The notes under the pieces: generated by a model
What the model saw: the letters and a program-made list of their open reading frames with translations, nothing else
The model's database searches: none
Told to the model about the DNA's origin: nothing
Shown here: in pieces, positions 36,281 through 48,200 of the stretch
Position numbering within the stretch: the stretch's first letter is position 1
Layout: every line of letters starts with the position of its first letter
NCBI RefSeq assembly: GCF_004337985.1
Contig: NC_043742.1
Span: 7,977,136-8,041,135, forward strand
Length of the DNA stretch: 64,000 nucleotides
Source: Pyricularia pennisetigena
Lineage: Eukaryota > Ascomycota > Sordariomycetes > Magnaporthales > Pyriculariaceae
Direction of reading: 5' to 3'
Translations under genes and position numbers: made by a program

Positions 36281-39200
36281 ATGTCTATTAGCAGCAACAA
36301 CAACAACAACAACAATACAGACTTGGCCAAGCCCCGCTTGTCTGAGGCCGAGGCCGGTGACTGGCGCAGAGTCTTTTCAGAAGCTCCCCCATGCGTTTTT
36401 CCCCGAGCCCGCGCCGGCGAACTCTTGGCCGACACGGTCCAGTCTGGATCCGTGCTACGGCGTCAGGTCTTTCTCCCCAATAGCGGCCGCTCAGGTTTTG
36501 CCCTCGACACTGTGCTGCAGGCCGCCTGGGCTTTTCTAAATGGTTCATACTCAGATACTGAGGACGTCGTCTTCGGCATGGCCCTCGTCGACGAAGAAGA
36601 CACAGATGATGGCAAACCTCACACGGCGCTCCCTTTCCGCTTTACACTGCACCCAGACCAGACGGTTGCCGATTGCCTCGAGGCGATAGAGGCACAAGAG
36701 CTCCCATTGCTGTCGTCCAGCGGCGTTGACCTTGAGGCAATTGCCGGGCTGGGACCGGAATTGCGCGATGCCACGCAGTTTAGAAACCAACTCGTCGTCT
36801 ACCAGGCCATGATGGCCAGTACCGACGTGCTGCTGGACCGTCCCCTCAACGTCGAGTGCTTCCTGAATCCTTCGGGGGTGTTGGTCCAGGCCTTTTACGA
36901 CACGAGCATCCTGTCAGGGATCGAGGTCCGTCAGATGCTGGCCACGTTCGAATCTTTGATACAACAACTCGACGACGTGTCCAACCTGGGCAAGCCGATC
37001 GGCCAAGTTGAAGTCATCAGCCCAGAGGACAAGAGTCAACTCCGAAAATGGTGCGAGCATGTGCCGCCGGCAGTGGAAAAGTGCGTGCACTGGTTGTTCC
37101 AGGAAAAGGCGCGCGAGACGCCCCGGGCCGAGGCCGTGTTTTCGATAGCGCAGAAGGTCTCGTGGACCTACGAGCAGCTGGACACTCTGACCGACAAGCT
37201 TGCTCACCTGCTCGTGTCCAAGCGGGTCAGCCCTGGCAAGATCGTCCCTCTGATGTTTGAGAAGAGCGTCTGGACGGTCGTTGCGGCCATGGCGGTGCTC
37301 AAGGCCGGCGGTGCCTTTGGGTACATTGAGCCCAACCAGCCGTGGGAGGACGTGTCGCGGCTGCTGACGGCGTGCGAGTCGACCTTTGTGCTCTGCTCGG
37401 CAAGGTATGAGAGCCTGCTGAGCACACACGACGTCGAATCTGTGGTTGTCGACGAGGCGCTCCTGGCCCGCCTCCCGTCGTGCGGATCGGTCGAAGACAT
37501 TTCTCAGCCCTCGGACACGAGCTATTTGACCTGCACATCTGGGTCGACGGGGCGGTCCAAGGGCATCGTGTCGAGCCATTCTTCATTTTGCACCAGCATA
37601 CTGGCCCACGGCAAGGCCGAACTCTACGGTCCAGACTCGCGCTGCTTTGCCTTTTCGGCGTACAATTTCGACGTCAGCATCACCGACATTTTTACTACGT
37701 TGGCCTTTGGAGGGTGCATCTGCATTCCATCCGACGAGGAAAAGATGAACGCGCTCGTGGCGACCATACAGCGCATGAGAGCGACCCACATTGCCGCCAC
37801 GCCGACCGTCTCGCAGTTTATAGATCCCGAGGACGTCCCCTTGGTGCGAACCTTCCTCACGGGCGGAGAGTTTGCCAGGCCCGAGATCATCAACAAGTGG
37901 GTGTCTGCCGGCAGGAACTACATCAACATCTTTGGCCCGGCAGAGTGCAACTCGAGAATGGCCCACCACACGTTCAAGGTCGGGGAAAACGGCAGCTTCA
38001 TCGGCCGCCCCACCGGCTGCGTTGCCTGGATCACCAAGAGTGACGACCCCAACGCGCTGGTGCCGCTGGGTGCCCCCGGTGAGCTCCTCGTGGAGGGAAA
38101 CCTCATCTCGGATGGCTACCTCAAGGAGGAAGAGAAGACCGCCGCGGCTTTCATCTCGGCTCCGGACTGGCTCGTGAGCATGTTTCCCGACAGGTCATGC
38201 TCGCGATTGTACCGCACCGGTGACTTGGTGCAGTGGATGCCAGACGGAACGCTGCGCCTCATCGGTCGTCGGGACACGCAGATGAAGATTCACGGCGTGC
38301 GACTCGAGGCGGCGCACGTCGAGATCAAACTCTCCGCATCACTGCCGAGCGGGTCGCAGGTAGTTGTCGAGAAGATAGTGCTTGGACGCGAGACCAAGAG
38401 GGAGAAGCTTGCCGCCTTTCTCACCCTGCCTGGCGGTTGGAACAGTGACGACAACCAAGACACGTCTCCTTCATTTCTGGAACCTACTCCAGATCTTTGT
38501 GACCTGCTTGCCGGCGTGCAAGACTCGATGCTTGCCAGTCTCCCTGCCTGGATGTGTCCGAATCACATCCTGCCGCTCAACAAATTCCCGCAAGGTCAGT
38601 CCGGCAAGATCGACAGAAAGGCCCTGCGGCAAATGGTGGCGGACTGGTCAGAGGAGACTCTCAACCGCTTCACCGTCTCGTGCTCGGCAGGCAGCAAAGA
38701 GCCTCCGGTCGGCGCTGTGGAGAAGGCCATAGCCGGCCTGTGGGCAGAGGTGCTTCATCTTTCCCCCTCGTTCATTGGTCGCCACGACACCTTCTTCCGC
38801 CTCGGTGGAGATTCCGTTGCTGCCATGAAGGTGGCTGCGGCTTGCAGTGGCCGTCCGGACGGTCTGCTCATCTCGGTCGCCGACATGTTCCGCCACCCCA
38901 GGCTGTCTGATCTCGCTGCCAACGTATCGAGCGACGTTGCGGTTTCAGAGAAGACTGTTGCACCGTTCGAGCTGATTGGTGGATCTTCATCTCTGGAAAA
39001 CTACACTCAGGCTTTGAACCTGGCCGGGATCGACCCGTCCGCTGTCCAGGACTTGTTCCCCTGCACCGCGATGCAGGAGGGCATGATGGCGGAAACGATG
39101 CTGTCGCCAAACACGTACAAGCTCCAGCATGTACTCAAGCTCGATCCCTTGATCGATCTCCCTCGCCTGCAGGGCGCCCTCGACAGGCTGATCAACTCGT

Positions 39201-42200
39201 TTGCGATCCTCAGGACCAGGATAATATTGATGCCGCGGATCAAGGGCGTCACGGGCAGCAGCTCGTACCAAGTCGTGGTCAATGACTATTCTCCCGTGCA
39301 GGCCAAGACGACGACCGGCAAGCTGAGGAATGCTCTCGCTGCTGAGAGAGAGGCTCTCAACGTAGGGTATGGCAACGAGCTCAGCCGGTTCGCCGTGATT
39401 GCTGCCGAGGGAGGTAGTTGTTACCTTGCCTGGACCATTCACCACGCAGTGACGGATGGCTACACGTACAGTCTCATCCTCAGGAGGCTGGAAGGAATGT
39501 ACAATGGGGTAGAAGAACCCGTCCCACCGAAACCTTTTGCCCATTTCGTCAAGCATCTGCAGGAGCAAGACCAAGACAGAACCGCCCAGGCTTGGCGGCA
39601 GATGCTCGATGGTGGCTCCTCGGCCCAGTGGCCTGACTGCAGCGACCAAGGCCACGAACCCATGGTGACGCGTACAATCGCCAGCACCATCTCCTACCCC
39701 AGCAACGAGAGCGGCTTCACCGTATCGACCGTCATCAGAGCAGCTTGGGCTCTCGTCCTGAGTGGCCTCGCCAAGTCCCCCGACGTCATCATGGGACTCA
39801 CTCTTGCTGGCCGCGATATCGAGCTGCCGGGGGTCGACGACTGTGCAGGACCCTGTCTGACCACGGTGCCTTTCCGCGTCCTCGTTGGAGACGAGACCTG
39901 CGCAGGAATGCTCGAGCTTGTTCAGCAGCGCTATGCCGAGGTCGTTCCTCATCAGCACTTTGGCATCAAGAACATTCGCAAGGCGCTCGGTGCGGCTTCC
40001 GACGCTTGCGATATTTCGAATCTGCTCGTGATCCAACCGGCTGGTTACCGGGCCGATCAGGGTCTTTGGACCCAACAAGACGACCTGAGCACCGAAGAGG
40101 AGCTGAGCTTTGGGTTTACGCTGGAATGCCTCTTGGAATCCGAGAACAAGATGACGGTACTGTGTGGGTTCGACCAAGAGATGGTGTCGGAAGCCAAGGC
40201 AAGGGAGGTCTTGGATATGCTCTCCATCGCAGTCAAGACCTTGACTGTTGCGCCGAACCAGGACAAACTGCTCACCGACGTTGCGGATTTGCAGTTTGCC
40301 CAGTGCACCAAGGTTCCAAAGTTGAACGTCGGAATGGATGCCGTAGAGCAATGCATTCACTGGGCGGTCGAGGAGCAGGTTCGCTTGCGGCCGGACGCCA
40401 TCATGATCGACGCCTGGGACGCAAAGCTGACGTACCGCGAGGCTGACGAGTACGCGAACCGCCTGGCCGTCTTCATGGCAGGTCTCGGCGTCGGCCCCGA
40501 GGCGATTGTGCCTTTTGCGTTTGAGAAGAGCGCCTGGGTCACCGTAGCCATCCTCGCCACCCTCAAGGCCGGTGGTGCCTGCGTGGCCTTGGACATGATG
40601 CACCCCCGTCCCAGGCTGCAGCGCATGATCGAGGACGTCGAGGCCAGCCTGGTGCTCTGCAGCAGGAAGCACGAGCAGACCATCAAGACGTACAAGGGGT
40701 TCCGACACAGCATCGTCGTCGACCGAGACTCGCTCGATCGCCTGGCTAGCGACGAGACCTTCAGCAGCGACGTCAGGCCGAGCAACGCCGCGTGGATCGT
40801 CTACTCCTCCGGCTCGACAGGAACCCCCAAGGCTGCAGTCCTGGAACACCGGTCGCTCGCCACCACGGCTCGTACCAACTCGGAGATGCTCGGTTGCGGG
40901 CCCGACACGCGCGCCTTGTCGTTTTCCTCACACTCCTTTGACGTGACCATCGAGGACAACGTCACCATCCCCATGTTTGGCGGCTGCATCTGCGTCCCGT
41001 CCGACGAGGATCGCTTCAACGACCTGACGGGCGTCATGACGCGCATGTCGGTCAACTGGGCCGACCTGACGCCGACCGTCGCCCGCATGCTGTCCCCCAG
41101 CACTGTGCCCACCCTCCGCACCATGGTTCTTGGTGGTGAGCCCCTGACCCAGGATATAATCGAAACCTGGACTTCTGTCGACGGCTTCAGGCTGTATCAC
41201 ACCTATGGACCCTCGGAGTGTTCGGTGCAGTGCACTTGTTCCTTGGAGCCACTGCGGCCCGGTGCTCGCGGTAGCAACATTGGACATCCGATGAACTGCA
41301 GCATGTTCATCGTCGATCCGGACGACCTGGACCTTCTCATGCCGGTGGGCGAGGCTGGAGAGATACTCGTCGAAGGGCCTATTGTTGGTCGTGGCTATCT
41401 CAAGAACGAGGAGAAAACCCGTGAGGTTTTCGTTCAGGGTCTCGCATGGGCCAAGGACCCGGCTCGCCGCTTTTACCGCACCGGCGACCTTGGCGCGCGC
41501 AACGAGGACGGCACCTTCAGCTTCGTCTCGCGAAAGGATACCCAGATCAAGCTCAATGGTCAACGGGTAGAGCTGGGCGAGATCGAGGCCGTGCTGCTCA
41601 AGACCTCGAAGCTGACCCAGGTCTGCGTCGAGGCATTCAGCCCGCAGTCCTCGTCCAACCGGAAGATGCTGGTCGCCTTTGTCCAACTGGAGCGTCGGTC
41701 CGGGGATGAAATGACAGAGACGGCCGACTCGGCCTTTGAGCTTGTGGAAATGACGTCCTCCATCCGCGAAAAGCTGGTCGGCATCAAGAAGAACGCTACC
41801 GACCACCTGCCCGAGCACATGGTTCCTTCACTCTTTGTTCCCGTCTACAGCCTGCCAGTGACGCCTTCGGGAAAGATTGAACGCAAGGCCCTGCGAGAGC
41901 TAGCCTCCAGCTTCTCGCAACAGCAGACCTTCATCTATGCACTTCGAGCTGCTGCTGCTTCTGCTGCTGCTTCTGCTGCCGCCGCCGTGGATGGCCCCGT
42001 CACCGACTCTGCAGTCGCCGAGGTTCTCGTGGAGCTCTGGGCCGACGTCCTCCAGATCGACCTCCAGTCGCACGCCATTGGAGGTGAGGACAGCTTCCTG
42101 GAGCTGGGAGGCGACTCCATCGCGGCCATGCAGCTCGTCAGCAGGGCAAAGGCGGCCGGTCTGGAGCTGTCTGTGCGCGGAATCATGAAGACGCCTACGC

Positions 42201-45200
42201 TCGCAAACATGGTGCTGTCGGCCAAGGTCACACCCGGCGTCGAGCTACGGCCCAAGCACGCTTCGGCCTCGAAATCTTCCAAGTACGGCCTGTCTCTTTC
42301 CATCCCGACCCCCACGTCGGCAATCTCCAAGAACCTGCCGACGCCTTCGCTAGCCCAGGACGAGCCTTACAAAGCCTTTTCGCTCGTTCCCGAGACGCTG
42401 AGCAGGACCACGCTGCTCAACGAGGTGCTCGATTCGGCACTGGGCGACGAGAGACGTCTGGTCAATGATGTTTATCCCTGCACCCCGCTGCAGGACAGCT
42501 TGATGGCGTTGACGGCAAAGGACAGCACCGCCTACGTGCTGCGGGAGGTCTTTGATCTCCCCGAGAATACCGACGTGAAGCTCTTCAAGCAGGCCTGGTC
42601 GGACGTGGTGGCCGCCAACGACATCCTCCGCACCCGCATCGTCCACGTCGCCGGCCACGGTTCGTTCTCGGTTGTTCTCGACACGCCGCCGCTGGAGTGG
42701 ACCGAGGCCAAGACGCTGGATGAGTATCTCGCCCTCGACACGGCAAAGGAGAAAGACATGAACTACGGCACACGTTTGGTCCGCTTCGGGCTCGTAGAAA
42801 ACCACGGCAATCCTCAGTTCGTCTGGACCATCCACCACGCTTTGTATGATGGGTTCTCGTACGGCCTCACGCTCGAGGCCGTCGACCAGGCCTATCAGGG
42901 GATGGGAGTTACCCCGACACGCCCCATCCTTGACTTGGTCCGCTACCTCGGCCAGTTGCCGCAGGATGGTGTCGCCGACTTTTGGACCGAGACCCTCAAG
43001 GGCTGCCAGGCAGTCCCGTTCCCGCCGGCTGCTCCGGCACAGATCTGCGTCGCCGACAACACCGTCAGACACTCGGTCAAGTTCCGTCGGCCGCCGCGGT
43101 CCAAGTTCACTGCTGCAACGGTGCTCAAGGCCGCATGGTCTATTCTCATGGCCCGCGTCTCCGAGTCCAACGACGTCGTCTATGGTCTGACTTGTTTTGG
43201 TCGTGACGTCCCCATCGATGACGTCGACATGATCAACGGTCCGCTCTTGACAACGACGCCGGTTCGCATGCAGGTCGAACTCGACGCAACTGTCGAATCG
43301 TTCCTCGGGGCCGTCAATTCACAGTCGATCGAAGCCGGGCCTTTCTCCCACGCAGGCATCCACAACATCAAAAAGCTCAACGACTCCTGCCGGAGCGCCT
43401 GCGAGTTCCAGAACCTGCTCGTCATCCAACCCGCTGCTGGCAATGCCGACGAGGACTCGCTCTTCCGGGACCGTGCGACCCACACCACCGCCAACATCAT
43501 CTCCGGCTTCGGTCTGGTGGTCGAGTGCGGACTCGGCGAGGATGCGGTTTCCTTGACTGCCCACCACGACACATCTGTCCTGTCGGCTTTGCGCGCCGAA
43601 AGACTCCTGAGGCAGTTCGCCCGAGTTGTCGAGCAGCTGATCCGCCTTCGGCGTGGTGGCGCCGCTAGCATCACCGTCGGCGACATCGACGTCTTGTCCA
43701 GCAAGGATCGACAGGACTTGCGAGAGTGGAACAAAAATTGCCCTCCCTGGACGGATGCCTGCATGCACGAGCTCATCGGGCGTCACACTCTCGCCAACCC
43801 CGAATTCCCTGCCGTCGAATCCCGCGAGGTCACCTTGTCGTACCGACAACTGGATGACCTCGCCACGCACGTAGCTCATCGGCTTTGCGAACTGGGGGCC
43901 GCACCAGAGAAAATCATTCCGATAAGCATGGAAAAGTCCGTCAACGCTGTCGTGTCCATGCTCGCTGTGCTCAAGGCCGGCGCTGCCTTTGTCCCCATCA
44001 ACCCAGACGACCCAGCAGACCGCCGGGCAAATCTTGTGGAACAAGTCCAGGCGGAAATCATCATGGTGTCACCTGGCACCAAAGACCGCTACGCAGGCTT
44101 TGACAAGCTCAAGGTGGTGACGCTGTCTCCGGATGTTGCCGAATGGGGGCCCCTCAACACTTCACCGCTGCCTCCAGGTAACGTAAAGCCTTCAAACCTT
44201 GCCTACGTCTTGTTTACGTCTGGCAGCACTGGACGCCCCAAGGCCGTCATGATTGAGCATCGCTCCGTATGCGCCAGCGCGACCGGCCACGGCGCCGCAA
44301 TGGGCTTTGCGGATTTCCCTCGGCGTGTACTGCAATTTTCGACCTACACTTTTGACGCCTCCATCCTTGAGATCTTCACGACGCTTCGTCATGGCGGAAC
44401 CATCTGCGTGCCTAGCGACCAGGAGCGCATGGACGACCTCTCCAGCTTCATCCGCGACCTTGGCTGCGACTGGGCGTTTTTCACTCCGACCTTTGCACGG
44501 CTGCTCAAGCCCGAGAGCATCCCGTCGATGAAGACGTTGGTCCTCGGAGGAGAGGCCTTGACTCCAGAGAGCGTCGAGACGTGGGCGGACAAGTTGAGGC
44601 TGATGAACGGCTACGGCCCCACCGAGACGTGCGTCTTTTGCACCTGCCGCGACGTCTCCAAGGGCGACAAGGCCGACAAGATCGGACACATGGTCAGCTC
44701 CGTCGGCTGGGTCGTCGACCCGCTGGACCACGGCCGTCTGGTGCCCATCGGCTGTGCCGGTGAGCTGCTGGTCCAAGGGCCCGGGCTGGCCAGGGGCTAC
44801 CTGGGCCAGCCCGACAGGACCAGAGAGGTCTTTGTGCCCGCCCCGGCCTGGCTGAGGGACTTTGGCTACTCCACCGAGCAGGTGCTGTACAAGACGGGCG
44901 ACCTCGTCCGTCAGGACCTCGCCGACGGGTCTCTGCTGTATCTGGGCCGCAAGGACACCCAGACCAAGGTGAACGGACAAAGGCTTGAGTTGGGCGAAAT
45001 CGAGGCCGTGCTCAATCGTAAAAATGCCGCCGCCGTAGAGCAGGTTGTCGTTGTTGCCGGCAAGACGGTCATTGACAAGAACAAGCAGGTTCTTGTCGCG
45101 TTTGTCGAGTTTGTGTCCAATAGGAGCAGTCATGATGATGGCGACATGCTACTCGAGCTGGATGATGATTCCAGATCCAAAATGAAAGACCTGCAAGATC

Positions 45201-45245
45201 TGGCGCGGGCCAGTCTGCCAAAATACATGGCAAGTAACTTTCCTG

Positions 45246-45295
<50 letters not shown>

Positions 45296-48200
45296 AGAGC
45301 TAGCTAGCCAAGTAGCTAACTAACTAACTGACTGACTGACTAACTAACTAACCTACTCACCAACTCACATCTACACAGGTCCCGACTCTTTGGATTCCCG
45401 TCTCCAAGATACCTTCCTCGGCAGCCAGCAGCAAGACGGACAGAAAGACACTGGGCTCAACGATAGCTGGCCTGACCCCCGAGTAGCTTACGGCATATTC
45501 TATTGCCGCCAGCACCAGCTCATCCTCCGTGGCTCCCTCGACCAGTAAAGAGGTCTCGATTGTGAGTCTTGTAGCTCAAAGTCTTGGCCGCGATGCCGCC
45601 TCGCTCGGCATGGACGACAACTTCCTGGCCCTTGGAGGCGACTCCATCACGGCCATCCAGCTCACCGGGGCTGCACGGGCTGCCGGCATCGTACTCACCC
45701 ATGAGGACGTCTTCCGCCACCCCCGTCTTGCCGACATGGCAAAGGTGGCCAGGTTCACATGTGAATCGGCGGAAGACACCAAAGACGTCAAGCCCTTTTC
45801 GTTGATTCCCGAGCACAAGAGGGAAGCGGTGCTCGCGGCGCTCGAGACGACGTACCGCATCCCTCGCAGCACGGTCGCAGACGTCCTGCCTTGCGCGCCG
45901 CTCCAGCCTGGCCTCATCGCGCTGACGGTCAAGGACTCGCAGGCCTACGTGCTCCGTGAGGTCTACCGTCTCCCGGCCAAGCTGGATGTTGAGAGATTCA
46001 AGCAGTCTTGGGAGGCCGTTGCTCGCGACGCAAGCATCCTCCGCACCACCATAGTCAACATGGACGAGCTCGGCGGCTTTTTCCAGGTCGTCAGGGGCGC
46101 CGCCGACGGCCACGTCATCGAGTGGCGTTCTGGGAAGAGCGTCAAGGGATACATTGACGAAGACAAACGGCTGCCTTTCCAGCTGGGCACGCCGTTTTCG
46201 CGACTGGCCATTGTCGACACGCCCTTCACCGGCAGCTACTTCATCTGGTCCATCCACCACTCGACGTACGACGGGTGGTCCAAGAGCCTCATCCTCCGCC
46301 GCGTGCAGGCCGCGTACGAGTCGTCGTCGCCTCGACCCGTCATAGAGCCCACGCCACCGTACAGCCGATTCATTGCCCACCTTCAGGAGACGGACCCTGA
46401 AGAATGCAGGGCCTTTTGGCAGGGCCAGTTCAGGGGCATCGCGGCGCCCGCGTGGCCTCCGTTTCCCAGCCAGCAGTTCGACCCGCTCCTCGACGGCGAG
46501 GTGGCCATCTCCTTGCCGTTCGAGCGCCCTCCCGGGTCGCGCTTCACCACCTCCACCATCATCAAGGCCGCGTGGGCTCTCGTGCAGGGCTGCCACAGCG
46601 GATCGCCGGACGATGTGCTGTTTGGCGTCATCCAGAGCGGCCGCGACACGCCGGTCGAGGGCATAACCGAGATGGTCGGGCCCACCATCACGACGGTGCC
46701 GCTTCGAATCGCCTTTGACAGGGCCGCCACGACGGTGCCGCAGTTGCTCGGGATGATACAGGACCAGACCACCGACATGATCAAGTTTGAACACGCCGGC
46801 CTCCAAAACATCCAGCGCATGGGCAGGGAGTGCCGCGAGGCCTGCGGGTTTGCGTGCGTCATGGTCATACAGCCGCCGGACGTGCACCAAGAGGCTTCGT
46901 TCCTCGGGGCGCAGAAGCTGTCGGACGAGGAAAAGGAGACGCTGCGGTTCGGCATGGGCATCCAGGTCCGCGTTCGCAGGGACAAGCAGCTGGACGTCTT
47001 GGGCAACTTTGACCACAGAATCACCCCCGAGGCCGTCATGCGCCGGATCCTCTACCAGTTCAAGCACGCGGTGGAGCAGGTCATGGCAAGCGCCGCCGAG
47101 GGCACCATGACCGTCGTTGCGGATATTGATCTTTTCAGTCCGTACGACAGAGACCAAGTCGTTGCTTGGAACCACCCGACCGAGTTTACCCCCGTGGATC
47201 TGGAGGGCAACCTCGCCGGCGGACTCACGCACGAGCTGTTTCACCGCACGGCGACGGCCAGCGAAGCGAGGGAGAAGATGATGGCCGTCAACGCGTGGGA
47301 TGTCGATTTCCGCTACGGCGACCTCGACCGCATCACCACCAAGCTGGCTCACCACCTGCAGAAAGCCTTGGGCGTCGGGCCCGAGGTCATTGTGCCCCTG
47401 TGCTTTGAGAAGTCGGGCTGGGCCATAGTCGCGCTCTTGGCGGTCATCAAGGCCGGCGGTGCGGTGGTGTTCCTTGATCCCTCGTACCCGATGGCTCGCC
47501 TGAACGAGATTCTCAACCAGGTCGAGACCAACGTCATCCTCTGCTCCCTCGCCCAGGTTTCTCTCTGGCGGTCGTCTGGTCTGTCGGTCCAGGTGGTCGA
47601 CAACGTTTCCATCGCGGCCTTGGCAGACGCCGGCCCCGAGCTCCCGGTCACCGGCGCCACCTTGTCCAGTGCCCTCTACGTCATCTTTACTTCTGGTTCC
47701 ACCGGCGTCCCAAAGGGCTGCGTCGTCGAGCACCGGGCCTTCCTGTACTCTTGTCAAGCGCAGGCTCGCGCCCTCGGGATCCGCCCCGAGGATCGAGTGC
47801 TGCAGGGCTGCCCGTACAGCTTCGACGTGAGCGTCATGGAGATCATGACCACGCTGCTGCACGGCGCCTGCGTCTGCGTGCCCAACGAGCGGGCCAAGAA
47901 CCGCAGCATGGTCGAGGTGATCAACGACTTCCACATCAACTGGAGCTTCCTGACCCCCTCGGTCGTCAAGTTCATCGAGCCCGCCGACGTGCCGACCTTG
48001 GAGACCCTCGTCCTCGGAGGCGAGGCCATGACCCGCCAAAACGTCCAGATCTGGGCCGACAAGGTCCGCCTCATCAACGGCTATGGCCCGACCGAGTGTG
48101 CCATCTCTGCGGCCGTCAACAGCGACATCACGTTGGAGACGGACCCGGCTAATATCGGCAGGGCCGTCGGCGGTATTTGCTGGATTGTGGATGCAGAAAA

